Assembly (NCBI GenBank): GCA_019914945.1
Contig: CM034102.1
Coordinates: forward strand, 16,109,501-16,173,500
Length of the DNA: 64,000 bases
From: Typha latifolia
Lineage: Eukaryota; Streptophyta; Magnoliopsida; Poales; Typhaceae
Direction of reading: 5' to 3'
Shown: piece by piece, positions 1-13,929 of the stretch
How positions within the stretch are numbered: the stretch's first letter is position 1
Layout: every line of letters starts with the position of its first letter
Position numbers and translations under genes: made by a program
The notes under the pieces: model-generated
Database searches by the model: none
What the model was told of the DNA's origin: nothing
Seen by the model: only the letters and a program-made list of their open reading frames with translations

Positions 1-3000
1 GACAGCAAAATTCGCAACAACCGTAAAAGATAAACTGTCACCTGACAAGTTTCAGGTTTTGATGTATGAGAGGCTGGTAAAGCAGAAGAGATAAAATCAA
101 GCATACCAGCTTGGCGGGATGCATGTAGTTCAAGATCCTTTCCTTCCAAAAACTGTTGAAAAAATAAATTGTATCATCAACAACATGTGCAAAAAAAGGA
201 AAGCATAAACTTATTAGTTATTTCTACTCAACACTATAGTTGAGATGATAGCATACATGTAGGACATTAATCATTAATAGTTGAGTTCCAGAGTATTAAC
301 CTTTATTACATCACTAACAATCAGTCCTATGCTTGCAGCCCCCTCCTTTCTAGCTTGGCGATATCTTTGAAGGTCCTGAAGCCATCTGCTAATTTTAGCC
401 CTTGCAGTTCCTACTGCAGCTCTGTATCCAATCCCTGTATTTTCAGCACCTATTGGAGGTTCAACAAATTCATGTTTAAGTGCCATTAGTTTCTGCCGTA
501 TTTTTTTAATTCTTCGCTTCAATGTAGGCTGATGTGCTGCATCAACTAATTTTACTGAAGAATCTCCAGAACTGGCATTTGATAATATTTGACAGTCATC
601 AGCAACTTTTGTTGAAATATATCTACTCTGACTGTCCTTACTTAAAGAACGACGTTGTAAAGGAGAAGATTGATCTCTAAAATCCATTGAAGCTTTTTCA
701 CGTATTTGCTCCAGGTAATATTTTCTACGCTGTTCACTTTCACGAAGTCTTTCAGCTAATTTTTGGGCTAAGAGTTCTGCTTCTTCTTGTTGAGCTTTCG
801 CTCTGATCTCCTTTCTCCGAAGCTGTTCCACGGCCCTTGCTTCCCGTGCTGCACTTGATGCCTTGCGCTCTTCTTCTCTTCTGACTTGAGCTTCTTCCTT
901 TTTACGTTGTGTCTCTGCAAGACGCTGCAGCTTTTCAGCTTCAAGGAGTCTTCTCCGTTCCAACACAGCTTCTTCCCTCGCACTGTCCTCCTTTTGTTTT
1001 GATTTAATTACCTGTAGCTTTTCAGCTCTCCGCATTTCAGAATCATGAAGTTTCTGTCTGAGCATAAATTTTTTATTTTCTTCATTTAATGAAGTGATGA
1101 AACGGACCTCATTAACTTTACTGCTTTCGTCACCAGCTCTTTTTACTACTTGAGCCAGATACGCTTCATGACGGGACTCACTGCGCTGCTGACGTGCATT
1201 CATTACTTCTCGCAATTTCACACTACGGACAGCTTGCCACTCATTTACACGATTCAATTTCTCAGATGTACGTTGTAGCCTTTGAATTCTCTCATTCTCC
1301 AGTTGATTCCTAATCCTCATTGCTCGTGCGTGTTTTTCTTCTGCTTCTTTTTTAAAATCTAAAGCACTTTTTTTCTTCTTTTCAGGAGACATCAATTTGT
1401 CATGTAAAACTCGAGCACGCTCTACAGCTTTTCTGCTCATACCAGGAGAGTGTGAAACACGAGAAGAACTTCGCATTGGAGATTTAAGTATATCTTCCCA
1501 GTTTCTTTTTTCCTTCCAAGCATCCATTGACTTCCACAGTGTTGTCTTTTGCTTTTCCTTCTCCTTCTCCTTGTCAACAAGAGATATATGCTTTTTTACC
1601 ATGTCCACAGTCTTGGATTGTTTATCGTACTTATTGTCAGCTGACTCTTTGTCCTTCCTAGGAACCTGCTTCTCAATTTCAGTAACTGGTCCTAGTGGTT
1701 CTCTCTTGCTTTTTCCAGAAGAAGAAGCATTATAGCTTTGTGGAGGCACGCCTCCTCCACTTTGTGTTAAATGTGTTCTTGCTTGTCTGGTGGAATCCCT
1801 GTTCTTCTTCTCCCCATTAGTCTTTCTTTGATCAGCATGAAAAATTCTTGTGCTATCTCTAGAATTGTCATTTACATTTGGGGAACTACTTGATTCTTGT
1901 TGAGAAGAATTGGAAATATCCAACTCTTCTGCACCTAAAATGCGCTTGCGAGCTCTTTCAAGTTGAATCTTGTTAAAAGCCTCCAGAGATGAAGATAGTA
2001 TTTCTGCCCTGTGAGGTGAAGTTGTCATTCGCCTTACCTGCATAATGTCAGTGACAATTTATGACTCCAAGAAGTATCATGGAGAAAATCTTCTGTATAG
2101 GTAAAAGTAAAAGCCTGTGTGCAAGTAATGATCACAGTTTGAAAATGATTATGGTGGCCAAAGCTAAGATGTTATGTTTTCACTATAGTGATAGTAGTGA
2201 TGCAAGAGAACATATAAGACAAGGCAAGAATTACCATAAAGTCAAAAATGTGATTTAGACACTGTAAATACTAATTCAATGGGATCTACGGAACAACAAT
2301 TTGCTTTCCTCTTGTTATGGAGGGGCTCCTTTGTAATTATGGATCAAACTTCAGAATAGAAACTCATAAAGAGAAAATATGTCCCATCAAGAAATTCATG
2401 ACTCTATGAATTTGAATTATTCAATCCACCTTCAAACCAGAAAAAGGTAACTTCTCACCATAGCATATTTTAGTCTGCACATGATGTCATTTAAAGTAAG
2501 GAAAACATCAGTAACCTGCAAGCATATTTCAGCAACTGTATACTCACATACAAGAAATCAAACAACAAATTTCAGAGTATTACATTTCTATGATCATTTC
2601 TATGATATCCTTCAAATGAAATCCTTTAGGCAAATTTCTGCTAGAACTTATTAGAACACCTGTTCATGAGGGGAAAAAAGGAGCGAATGTACTAAATGAT
2701 AAATATACCATTCATTAACTTCATAAAATCAGAAAAGAATAGTTTCCTACTTGGGTAACAATTAATTTCATCTACCTCCCATGACAACGCATGTGGCCTC
2801 CTATGATCAGCCTTCACAGTCATTGCTATTCCATCCTTTGGTAAGCTAAGAGAAGATTGTTTGGTGTTATCAAAATGTTCCACTCTACATTTCAGTTCTT
2901 TGAAGTCAGATGTGGCTTCTTCAAGTACAAGTATGGCCTCATCAATCTGCTCCATATCACATTCTAATTCACAAAGAAGGTAAAGTTCATCTATAGATCT

Positions 3001-4523
3001 ATTCAAATTTTCAAAAAGGAAGCACCAAAGCCTTTGTCTAAATCTTTCTTTGCTCTCCCCAGGTTCACCTTCTCCAAAATCAGCATGACCTGTTGTATGG
3101 TCATGCAATCCCCCATGATCTTGAATAGAAGCCATGACTGAAGTAGTTGCTGAAACTTCCTCCCAATTTTTCCTGTGGGTAACAAAAATACCATCTGTTA
3201 TGTCACTCAACATGCATGTGTTTGAAGTTGACAATTCTGAGGTCCTTGCAGGCCCATTGTCAGATATATTATGTCCCTTTTGAAGACTCACTTGTAAAGT
3301 TCCTCCCGTAGGTGATGAGGAGCAATCTTGAACAGCTACATTATCGATATCCAAATAATCCGCAGATTCGGTCATAGTTCTTATGTCCCCTTTGTGGCTT
3401 TCCTCTAAATTTTCAGAAGAATCAGGTTGGTTGTCTTTCACTACTTTGATGTCATGAAAAGGAAAGTTCTTACTCTCCTTTGAGGTCTCAACAGAATCCC
3501 TGCTAACATTTGAAGAGAGCATTCTACTAGGAGATTGTTCTGCATTGTCAGATGTAACTGTAACCTTTCTCTCCACGACTTGATTGTAAGGCACAGATGT
3601 TACCAATTCATCTACAGCTAAAGTATCCCCATCTTCGTGTGACTTATTATCTGCAAACTTTTCAAACGCAGCCTTTGGAGAACTATTTGAATGTTCTGAA
3701 CGATCATGCGGTATTAAAGCAACATCCTCAACATCACCGCATTTGACTATGGAAATATGGCTAAAATCTTCCTTTATTAGCAATTCCTCAGTTGCCTTTG
3801 TCACATTCTCTGCAGCCGCAACTTCCAGATTTTGAACATCACATTTGTTCTTGATAACAATTTTATCAATGCAGTCTGCATCACGATCTATTTCCAACGG
3901 TAGAGAACTACCGTCAACATAAACTGTTGAACAGGAAACAAAATCAGGTTCTGAGTTGGAGGGTGCGGGTGCAAATTGCTGTCTGCCATGCCAATTTCTA
4001 CTGTCATTACTACTAGAAGCCTGGTGGCATTGAGAGAAGGTGCAGGTTTTATTTAAAGATCCTCCAGATGCCTTCTGCAAGGAGAGCTTTGAGCTGATTC
4101 TATGTTTCTGCAGTACATCATGTGTTAGGTACTCTAATGCACAAATGCTTCACTAAATTTCTCAGCATTGGAATCCCTAATATATGACTAGTTATTGCTA
4201 CAAACAACTATTTCATCTTAAATATAAGCATGACCAAAAATGAAAGAAGGATTATGAAATTTTAACCTGCAAAGAAGATCAAGAAATGATTTTTCCTTCA
4301 TTTTGCATAGTTATAACACATTAGTTCTACGTTAGATTTTTCCTTTTTGATTTCTTACTTCTTTGCACTTGAGTCAGTTTCTTCAGAAATTGATAAAATT
4401 TTAGCTTAGTACCCTCGCAATCATCAAAGCAACAAACGATATGATGAAATCAAGTGTTACCTTCTTTACTTCAAGCCAACCCGATCCCTGATCATCCCCT
4501 GCTTCGCCGTCATTCTCCATCAT
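1..4523 (-). CDS. SCAPER: SCAPER-like protein (S phase cyclin A-associated protein in the ER), 3'-truncated by window edge
   Basis: Coding exons on the minus strand: 4523-4461 (start ATG, MMENDGEAGDDQGSGWLEVKK), 4107-2776, 2037-301 and 152 to the window edge. All junctions are GT-AG and phase 0. The N-terminal exon, the segment around 'RRPHALSWEVRRMTTSPHRA' across the 2776/2037 junction, and 'FLEGKDLELHASRQAG' at the start of the fourth exon are hallmarks I recall for plant SCAPER homologues. The second exon encodes a low-complexity acidic region ending in a conserved helical block (RQRLWCFLFENLNRSIDELY). The third exon encodes a very long Lys/Glu/Arg-rich coiled coil. In animals SCAPER is an ER-associated cyclin A partner; the plant role is unclear to me. 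The gene continues leftward outside the window, so C-terminal domains cannot be judged. Family assignment is fairly sure; function is inference. Confidence 0.85.
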
Positions 4524-5060
4524 CAGATTCTCATTGGTCTGCAAGCCCTTCCTGCTTTCAACCAAGAATCACACAATTTGCAATCAAAATTTCATCTTGA
4601 CCAGAAGATTTTCATCTAGAAGACCTTAACAACGGAACCCATATCAATCTCTGCTAATGTATATCCCCAGTAAATAAATCTCATTAAACCCTAAGGCTCA
4701 AAGACACCAACAAACAACAATCAACCACTTCCACCTGCTATAAACAGCTCCAAAAGAGGAATTAAAGCGCAATGTATCCAAGTTTCCAACTTTTTACAGA
4801 AGGAAATAGGAGATTAAGCTGAATACCTCCTCCGAGATTCATCCGAACAACTACAATCGATCAAATCCGCGTCGGAAACCTCATCACCCGCTCGATCGAA
4901 GAGATTCCTGAGTTGGGTAGCTTCACGACTTTGGTCACAATGGATCTATTTAGCTATTTGCAGGATCGACGGTTATTTGAGCTCGTTTTCTTCGATTGGC
5001 GGCCTCAAAGGCAGCTTTGTTTGTAAGAGCTCGCTTTCTTTATTTAGACTTCGTAATCGT
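4524..5060 (-). promoter_or_regulatory. 5' UTR and probable UTR intron of the SCAPER-like gene
   Basis: On the minus strand a CAG acceptor lies about 15-20 nt upstream of the first ATG (near 4539), and a donor-like AGGAG|GTATTC lies near 4827. This suggests a leader exon at about 4830-5040 and an intron of roughly 290 nt. The leader is rich in TC and CGA, as plant 5' leaders often are. The exact transcription start cannot be read from sequence. Confidence 0.4.
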
Positions 5061-6767
5061 GCCAGAACAAAAGGAGGGGGTATTTAAATAAGCACCGGAA
5101 GGGTGAGGGTCTATTTCTAAATATAATTTTATGAGGGACTGGACTGATTAGCAAAAGCTAGTCATGATTCATTAATAGTCATGATCACCCAATAGATCGT
5201 AATAAGTGTTGACAGTTGGTTTCACAGCAATAGATGACAAAATACTTTAACGTAAAATAATTTACTTTGCACTTCCTCTATTTCCATAGATTGGGGAAAA
5301 AATATTTGTCAACCGAATTAATTTACGATGAGAAATATGTATAAAAATAATAAAACCAGAATTATAATTGATAAATATCTATGTATCACTTAATTACCTT
5401 ATGGTTTTGGTATATGTGTAATTAGCCGATGGTAATTTTAATATAAAAATAATTAATATGCGTATTGTATTTTACATCAAGTGATTAATCTCTTTCATTT
5501 AAATCTTTCTCATTTTTGTATTTTGGACATTTTAGAAATAATAAAAGGCAAAATGGTCAGAAGATTAACATTTTTATTAGAAATTATATTTTCCTTAAAA
5601 ATAAGAATTTTATGTAATTAAAACAGCAGAGAGTGAGTTAAGTGACCAAAAAAAAATCAAGAAGGCATTTTGAAATTTAGCCAACTATAAGTACACGAGA
5701 GATTAAAATGTAATTTTCCCACAGTCAATGAAATTTTTAACTAATTTAGATGGACCTTATGGTGGTGTTCGGTGAGTTATTGGATGACCAATCACCATCC
5801 TTCTATGGTTGCTCTATTGTATGTAATCATATACCTAATCCATGTGACATATCTTAGGAGTTATTTTTTTACCAAACTAGTTATATTCCAATTTTTTTTT
5901 AACCGAAAGTAATCAACATTTTTTTTTCTCGACAAAAATGCTGATTATCTAATCCTAGAATACTTAAAACATTGAATTGATCAGCATTTTATATATAAAA
6001 ATCTTTTTATCTTAGTCTTTTAATAATTAACGTAAAGAAAATTTGACGATAAAAACGTTGATCAGTTTAATATTTTTGTTATGGCTTCAGTAAAATTAGA
6101 TCTTATTTAACAATAAGTTTGAGCGGAAAGTTTATTTTGGCTATAAAGAAAAGGGTCTAGTTTGGTCAAAAACTCTATATCTAGACTGGAAAATTTTGTG
6201 AGTTAGATGTAGACTGGAAGCATCAAGATGACGAGGACTGAGCAACAGCAGTCACTAACACTAAAAATTTGGGACAGCAAACTAGTCTTCTTGGCTTTAA
6301 CCTTCGAGTTCTGATGACATAGACAGAGACACATTGATTAGATCAAGCAACTTCAATTTAGTTGGTAATCATGATTAAGGTGATTAGAAATGCTGTCTTT
6401 ATCATTAGTACTAGCCTGCCTTTCAAGTTCACCTATAGTAATGCTACCAAGGAGCTTGACAAAGTTGTAACACCAAAAAATAAACCTCCGCAAGCTGTAA
6501 TTGCATACCCAAATCGAATTCAGCAGCTGAATTTCTATCAATTTCAGAATTCTGATCAACTGTCTGCCACAGGGTATAATAAGTTATTTAACTTACACGC
6601 TAGAAAGACAAAAGGTGACCAACTCAACTCGGTGGTGTCCGAGACTATATGTTAAGGCATGATAAGGAACTGGAGGTTTGCTCAATTACAGCAGTAGTAG
6701 ACCTTTACATGGAGACACTAACCTTTACATGAATAGACAAATATAAATAGAACGACAAAAAGGAGTA
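5061..6767. other. Intergenic AT-rich spacer, SCAPER to ClpB
   Basis: Lies between the 5' end of the SCAPER-like gene and the 3' end of ClpB, both on the minus strand. Mostly AT-rich with A and T runs. No credible coding frame: the ~100-codon frame near 6362-6655 has no recognisable protein and probably overlaps ClpB 3' UTR. A short imperfect inverted repeat (AATGCTGAT ... ATCAGCATT) sits at about 5936-5985. I see nothing else to name. Confidence 0.5.
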
Positions 6768-9700
6768 TCAGCGACTTGCCGAGAATGCTCGCTCATCTTC
6801 AGCAGCAGGCTTATCTGACAGATCTGGAGTCACTCTTTGGAAGACGAGCTTCTGCTGTGGAAGCTGACCGTTGGATATCACGGTGACAGCCGTGTCGATT
6901 AGGATGGTATCCTCATCCTTGAAGTCACCTCTCAAAATACCTTTTGCTAGTTCATTTTCCACATTCTGCTGGATGACGCGCTTAACAGGCCTGGCGCCAT
7001 AGTTGGGATCATAACCAAGGCTTCCCAGATATTCAACTGCTGCATCACTGACCTGAATTTTAATCTTTCGGTCCGCAACACGCTTTTGTACTCGCTCCAA
7101 CTGTTTCAAGAGTGGAAAATTAGAGGATATAGAAGACAACATTAAGGAAAGAATCTCAAACCATTACATATCTAATCTCTCAACATGATGAACTCTTTTT
7201 ACCAAAGAATTAATAATGAATACAACTTTCTCCTATCAGACGGTTGGATCAAGTGAAAAAACTAACTATGGTGGCATCATAAATAAACAAGTGTGTGTGT
7301 TCTAGCTCCAATACTATATATAATGATCAAGTCACCTTGTGAGTACTACTCATAATCTTAGTTTATATCCAAAAAGCAGTAAGAAATTTGATCTTAGGTT
7401 ACCTATAAGAATTGTGTCATCAGAGAATGTACCTAACAGTAATGCTGTGAATTATGAGAATTTAACTTTAAATTTCCTAAAATTTATACCTGCAGCTTGA
7501 CAATACTGTTTATTTGTTCACGGTCTAGAGGCTGGAAGACAATGTACTCATCAACACGATTCATGAACTCTGGACGGAAAATGGATCTTGCAGCATCCAT
7601 CACCCTCTGTTTAATAGCCTCATAAGTAGAATCCCTTGACCCAGTTTCATCATTCATATTCAATATGTATTGAGAGCCCACATTTGATGTCATGATGATA
7701 ACAGTGTTGGTAAAGCTCACTGTACGACCTTGAGAATCAGTAACCCTACCATCATCCAATATCTGAAGGAAAACATTAAATACATCAGAATGGGCTTTCT
7801 CAATCTCATCAAACAATATAACAGCATATGGCCTCCTGCGAACCGTCTCTGTCAGCTGCCCACCCTCTTCATACCCAACATAACCTGGTGGGGCACCAAT
7901 TAATCTTGAGACAGCATGCTTTTCCATGTACTCACTCATGTCAATTCTAACAAGAGCTTCTTCAGTGTTGAACATATAAGAAGCAAGAGCTTTGGCCAAT
8001 TCTGTTTTGCCAACACCTGTGGGGCCCATGAACATGAAACTAGCAATAGGCCGGTGAGGATCTGATAGCCCCGCCCTTGATCTCTGAATAGCTTCTGCCA
8101 CTGCTGTAACTGCTGGATCTTGACCAATGACTCGCTTGTGCAACTCTTCCTCAAGATGCAGCAGTTTCTCTCTTTCAGACTGCTGCAACTTAGAAACTGG
8201 AATGCCTGTCCATTTGCTAACTATTTCTGCAATATCATTCCCAGTTACCTCTTCCCTAAGCATAGACTTCCCTGAACTTTGGTAGTCATTAAGTTCCTTC
8301 TCTGCAGATTGAAGCTGACGTTGCAAGGTATTAAGACTCCCGTATTTCAATTCAGCAGCTCGATTAAGATCATATTCACGTTCTGCCTGCAGAATCTCCA
8401 AATTCACCCTGTCAATCTGCAACAACAAATGAAAAGTCAGAAGAAACATGGATAGCAATCTGAAAACTGTAGATAGATAGCCACACAAATACACGATTAA
8501 CAAGCTTAGACATGTATCTCCATCTCATACAATAATCATCTCAAGTGGAAGCTTAGATTCCTTTGGAAGATAACACTAAAGCGGCCATTATAGTAAAATA
8601 TTGATAGACACAATGTAACTTTCGGATTCCAAAGTTAACACATGTACTAAAACACCTCTAAAAAATTTGAAGCCACTAAACACTTCAAATCTGTATAGTT
8701 ACAGGACAGTGCATGTGAATACTAGTAAGCTGCATGAAAAAAAAATAATACAATTACTAAGATAAAAAAAGATAGTCTCATCATAGATTTTCCACAGGAT
8801 ATGTCAAATCAAAGAATGAAGAAAACTTCTAACAAACTAGTCTTGAAAGCTTTTATTGTTAAATAATAAGAAAGAAAAATAGAGGATCCCGATTTTCTAG
8901 TAGAAACTTGCAAGGCTCCAGCTCATCCAGAGGTTCTATAAAATTTTCAATTTTAAAATTTTTAATCGTAGACGTCAATATACAAATATATATACCGTGT
9001 TGTTTTTCACATGTCATGCATCAATAATCCAGAGCATTGTTATCATTTCCTGTAAAGTTATCTGATAACTTTTGTACTTAAAAGGGAAACACACTGTACC
9101 TCTTCCTTTATCGACTGGATCTTTGTCATCACTGATTTTTCATGCTCCCATTGCTCAGTAAGTTGGGCCTGTTTTTCTTTAAGCAGTGACAATTCTGCTT
9201 CAAGGCGGCTTAATCTGTCTTTTGATGCTTTATCTGTATCATTTGTGAGAGAGAGACGCTCCATCTCTAGCTTCAGCACAGAACGATTAATCTCATCTAG
9301 AGCAGTTGGCTTGGATGTGATCTCCATTTTCAATTTGGCAGCTGCCTCATCGACCAAGTCAATAGCTGAAGTGAAAACAGATAGTTTTTATTTAAATGTA
9401 TCAGGTAACAATTTCTGAGAACCAACATATTTACAGCAGAACCTGAACATATTCATAGGCCATAGGTGTAGCAAATGCATTGGATAAGGGGATGCTTAAA
9501 CAGCTACATGCAGCTAACCTTTGTCAGGCAAAAAGCGGCCACTGATGTAGCGATCAGAAAGAATGGCTGCCTCTACCAAAGCACCATCTGAGATACGGAC
9601 ACCATGGTGCAGCTCATATCTTTCACGCAATCCACGCAGTATCGAAATTGTATCTTCAACCGAAGGCTGATCAACATAAACTTGTTGGAAGCGTCTCTCT

Positions 9701-10229
9701 AGGGCAGGATCTTTCTCAATATATTTGCGGTACTCATCAAGGGTTGTAGCACCAATACAACGCAATTCTCCACGACCAAGCATCGGTTTTAAAAGATTGC
9801 CTGCATCCATGGCGCCATTTGTGGCCCCTGACAAAATTCCAAATGGCAATCATTAGCATCAAAAGCTTGCAACTGAAAAACTTCATGCTGAAAACAAACA
9901 GTATTATAACTTTAAATAGAAAATTAACAATTTGCCAAGCCTATGTTTAAAAGTCAATACAAGGGTTTCAATCAAGGTTCCAAAAATCGGTATCGGGATC
10001 GGGATTGGCCATCCGGAAAAACGACACGTATCGGCCGCCTATATCGGATCGGACTATTTTAATTAAATAAAATTCTAATTATTATTAAAAATGTTGAGAA
10101 ATTTCTAAAAATTTAGAAAAAATTATAAGAAAATAAAAAATCATATTACTCACATATAAAACCTAAAAAGTAAAAATCTTTCTTCCTCCCTCTCTTCTTT
10201 CCTATTTCTCTAACTGTTAGTCTAAAGTA

Positions 10230-10274
<45 letters not shown>

Positions 10275-13200
10275 TCTTTTTTTTTAATCTTTCCCTCTCC
10301 CTCACTCTCTCTTCCTTTTTCCCTCTCCCTCACTCTCTCTAGCTACTGCAGGTGGCTGCTGTACAAGCCGAAACCAGCCAAAATCGGGATTGGCTATAGC
10401 CGATCCCGATCCATTTACTGGAAACTATGGTTTCAATAGATGCAACTTCTTCAAATATGTAAGGCTATTTATGAAAAGCCATAGTTCAGTGCGGAAGTTG
10501 ATTTCAAGGCAAGGTTTGAAAACAGAAGAGAAAATAGGCAACCTCCATATAGAGCACAAGGACAGTTGTTATGTAAAACCTGATTGAGATTAAGATCATT
10601 ATGGCTATTTCTATCTTACAGCTAAAACATTTTGTTCATTAGCTTCACTGCCCCAGTAAACTGATAAACCTACATGGAAGCGACATCCCCAACATATAGC
10701 CAGTTTACTAACTAAGGAACCATAAGCTACAAAACTAAAAAAATTGTAAAGAATCAAATACTTACAAGGGATGTTAGTAAAAGCATATGAATAGAATTAC
10801 ACATTTGTAAAGTACTATTCACATTTCTTTATATACACTACACCGAGTCTAATACAGAAGATCTTACAGAGGAGAAATTTAGAAGATTTTGCATATTGAT
10901 AGGTAGAGCAGAAAATATTAACTAATGTTAGCTACACATGCCATCTGGAGACTTAAATTTCTTTCCAGAGCATCTCATAAATCCAGCCCTACGATAATAT
11001 TTTTTGTGATTAATGCCCTCGACATAGATCAAGATTCAAAAGTTGATACTAGCCTACTATGCGAATTAAAAGGAAAGCATGCCCACCATGCATTTAATAT
11101 CTGTAACTAACTGTTACTACAACTACCTGCACCAACGACAGTGTGAATCTCATCAATGAAAAGGATTATCTGTCCCTCTGAGTCAGTCACTTCCTTTAGA
11201 ACGGCTTTTAGTCTATCTTCAAATTCACCTCGATATTTTGCTCCAGCAATCAATGCACCCATGTCAAGCGAAATCAGCTATTCAGAAGAAGAAAAAAAAG
11301 GAGCATAAGAAAGATCCAACTGTTGATGTCTAAAAGAATCTGTATTACCTACAACAGATTGTACTTAAATAAAATACAGCAAAGCTGTAGCAATTGTTAT
11401 GATGAACTTTGCTAGAAAATTTCTATTGCTCTGATACAAAACTTGGATATGAGTTATAGAGCTTTATAAGTTCATATATTCAAATCTAGGTTTGATGACA
11501 AGTTTCCGAATCTATTTTAACTAGAACTGTAGTTAAGATATGCTGACTCATGGAGCAGTAGCTAGAAATTGCATCCTCTGACCTATGAAAGCACTAGGCA
11601 GAAGACGTCTCACCATTGGTATAACAAAGATGAGTAATGAATACAGTGCTACAATTCAACACATGAAAAGCATGGAGTTTATAGCAAGAAGATCTAAGTA
11701 CAAAAAGATATCTTGAATAACTAAACAAGATGGGTACTCACTCTGCGATTCATTAAAGCTTGGGGAACATCCCCTTGCACTATCCTTTGCGCGAGCCTAT
11801 CAAACAGAAGTAGTATTACAGTTAGCACACTACCTAAACCTTTGACATTAACCACAATGTGGTGATAGTAACTTATAAACAGTGAAGCAATACGAAATTA
11901 TGAAAATTACTCACTTACCCTTCTGATATAGCAGTTTTCCCAACACCAGGTTCACCAATTAGTACAGGATTGTTCTTCGTTCTCCTTGATAAAATTTGTA
12001 TGCATCTGCGTATTTCATCATCTCTCCCTATAACTGGATCAAGCTTCCCTTCGCGTGCCATAGCTGTCAAGTCCTTTCCATATTTCTCCAAGGCTTCATA
12101 CTTGCCCTCTGGATCTGTTATGGGTCAATGGAATTGCTTCTTAGATTTGAACTTTAATCATGAAAAGTCCGCTATCACAGACAACATATAACAAGATTAC
12201 GGGACAAATCAATGAACAGGAAAAAAAATGTGTCCTACCTTGGTCAATAACAGTCTGGCGCCCTCGAATAGCTTGTATAGCAGATTTTAGAGTCTTAACT
12301 GAAACTTGAAATTCCTTAAATAATTGTTTCCCGAAACGTCTATCCTCTGCAAAACCAAGTACTAGATGTTCAACTGAAACAAATGAGTCCCCGTACTCCT
12401 TCTTGTACTCCCTGGCTCTTTGAATTAAAGCCTCTAAGTCTCGTCCTAACATGGAACCAGCAGATTCACCCAAGACCTGGCAAAGTCAAACACATGGAAG
12501 TGCAAAATCCACTAAGTTGGAGGGAAATCCAGAGGAGTCAATATTTGGCCTATAAATTTACTACATTGACGAAGTACATTTACAGAGAAAACATCACAGA
12601 CTTTGTGTCAAAAGAAGTAAGCATGTCATGGAAAAAAAATGCAAAATAACCTTTCCCTTGGGGATTACAATGATCCTATTTGTTACTGTTAGTTAGAAGA
12701 TTTAGAACAACTATTATACAATAACTTTTAGCAGGAAACCTTCTTTAATTTCATGACATTACAATTGACAATAGTATAAAACAGAGTTACAAGCTAAGCA
12801 CAGGCATTCTTTGATGGCATATCAGGTGAAAGTGTGAAACAATAGTATGCAGATGGAAGATAATGGCAATCATCTTCTTATCAAATGGGACATCAGAAGA
12901 AAATAAAAGATGAAATAAAGGACAAGAAGATCTAGGTGCTCGCACTCAAGAAGTAATTAAACAATGAGTTCTGAACAGATAAACAACCTCTCTCTAAAGA
13001 TCACAGCTAAAGTGAATGCTCAAGTGTAAGGAGGTGTTCCGACATTCAAATTTATTCCATTCATGGGAGATCGAGTCAATGTGGTCATGATAATTAAATC
13101 AGAGCCACTTATGTAACACTAGCAGATTGCATTCCAGATAGATATGTAATTATAAATTAGAATGACTTACCTTAGGTTGCCTCTGGATGAATTTATCTGT

Positions 13201-13800
13201 AGCATCAAGAAGTTGCGTATTATCAACTCCTGCCTTGGAAAAGATTCGACGAGCAAGCCCATTCTTTTGCTCCAAAAGGGACTTCATCAAGTGTTCCGTT
13301 TCCACAATTTGATGCTTGCTCTCCTTTGCCACTTCCGGCGACGAAACGATTCCTTGCCAAGCCATCTCAGTAAATTCTTGTTGGGTAATCTAGCATCACA
13401 ATTAAGAGCAAAAAAAGCGATTAGATCAACTACTTACGATCCAAAATAACAATGACCCACATCACAATACTCCCAAATGAAGCCAATTCCATCAACTAAT
13501 CAATCAGCACATCAGAGAATACATGATTACCCTCCCATCGTTGGGCGCAGGCGCTCCGCATCTGACGACGACCGACCTCGACCCACTCCCAAGCTTCGCG
13601 CCCCTCTTTGAGAAGAGGACACCGCTCTCCCCAAAGCTTCTCGCTTCCGACCACTTCAAAGCCTTTACGGCTCTAACACAAGTCCGCTTCCTCGAAACAG
13701 CTGACAGCGGCAGTGAGGCAGAGAAGACTCTCCTCCCTGAAACCTTGGACGGAGGAGGAAGTACGCAGAGGTGGTGGTGTGCGGAGATGGAAGCAGCCAT
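6768..13800 (-). CDS. CLPB3: Chaperone protein ClpB, chloroplastic (HSP100 disaggregase)
   Basis: Ten exons on the minus strand: 13800-13531, 13389-13171, 12476-12239, 12114-11919, 11796-11742, 11277-11127, 9827-9519, 9365-9100, 8416-7490 and 7100-6768. They sum to 2964 nt, giving 987 aa, close to the usual ~970-980 for plastid ClpB. The Ser/Arg-rich N-terminus (about 80 residues) looks like a plastid transit peptide. Then come the Clp N domain (from [12 protein letters not shown]), NBD1 with Walker [10 protein letters not shown] and Walker B ILFIDEIH, the coiled-coil middle domain (exons 9365-9100 and the start of 8416-7490), and NBD2 with GPTGVGKTE, pore loop GYVGYEEGG and [11 protein letters not shown]. 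Both ATPase centres look intact. Family role: ATP-driven rescue of aggregated stromal proteins with Hsp70, needed for plastid development and heat tolerance. A mitochondrial paralogue is the main alternative, but the C-terminus and transit peptide favour plastid. Confidence 0.95.
9973..10428. mobile_element. Mutator-like MITE (non-autonomous DNA transposon) in a ClpB intron
   Basis: A 456-bp element in the 9828-11126 intron is flanked by perfect 9-bp direct repeats GGTTTCAAT at 9964-9972 and 10429-10437, the target-site length expected of Mutator-like elements. Its ends form an imperfect terminal inverted repeat of about 35 bp: the left end reads CAAGGTTCCAAAAATCGG and the reverse complement of the right end reads ATAGTTTCCAGTAAATGG, both continuing into ATCGGGATCGG. 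Inside are AT-rich DNA and a (CT)n tract at 10233-10270. No coding capacity, so it would need a transposase in trans. The short frame at 10390-10587 spans its right edge and is not a gene. Confidence 0.8.
10233..10270. repeat. (CT)n microsatellite inside the MITE
   Basis: About 18 uninterrupted CT units, followed by imperfect CT-rich sequence to about 10345. Confidence 0.9.
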
Positions 13801-13868
13801 GTCTAGGGTTTGGAAGCTCCTCGCTGCGTTCCGGGGAATGGGGGAAATAGTGAGGGCGTACGGCTGGG

Positions 13869-13878
13869 AATATAATTA
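13869..13878 (-). promoter_or_regulatory. Putative TATA box of ClpB
   Basis: Minus-strand TAATTATATT lies about 70 nt upstream of the ClpB ATG and about 50 nt downstream of the heat-shock element, a plausible core-promoter spacing. Prediction only. Confidence 0.4.
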
Positions 13879-13929
13879 GCAATCGAGACTCGAGAGAGGC
13901 CTCTTCTAGTTTCTCGGAGGTTCTCCGGA

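Noticed and set aside
13523..13879. Plus-strand 118-codon frame
   Set aside because: Opposite strand of ClpB exon 1 and its promoter; no recognisable product.
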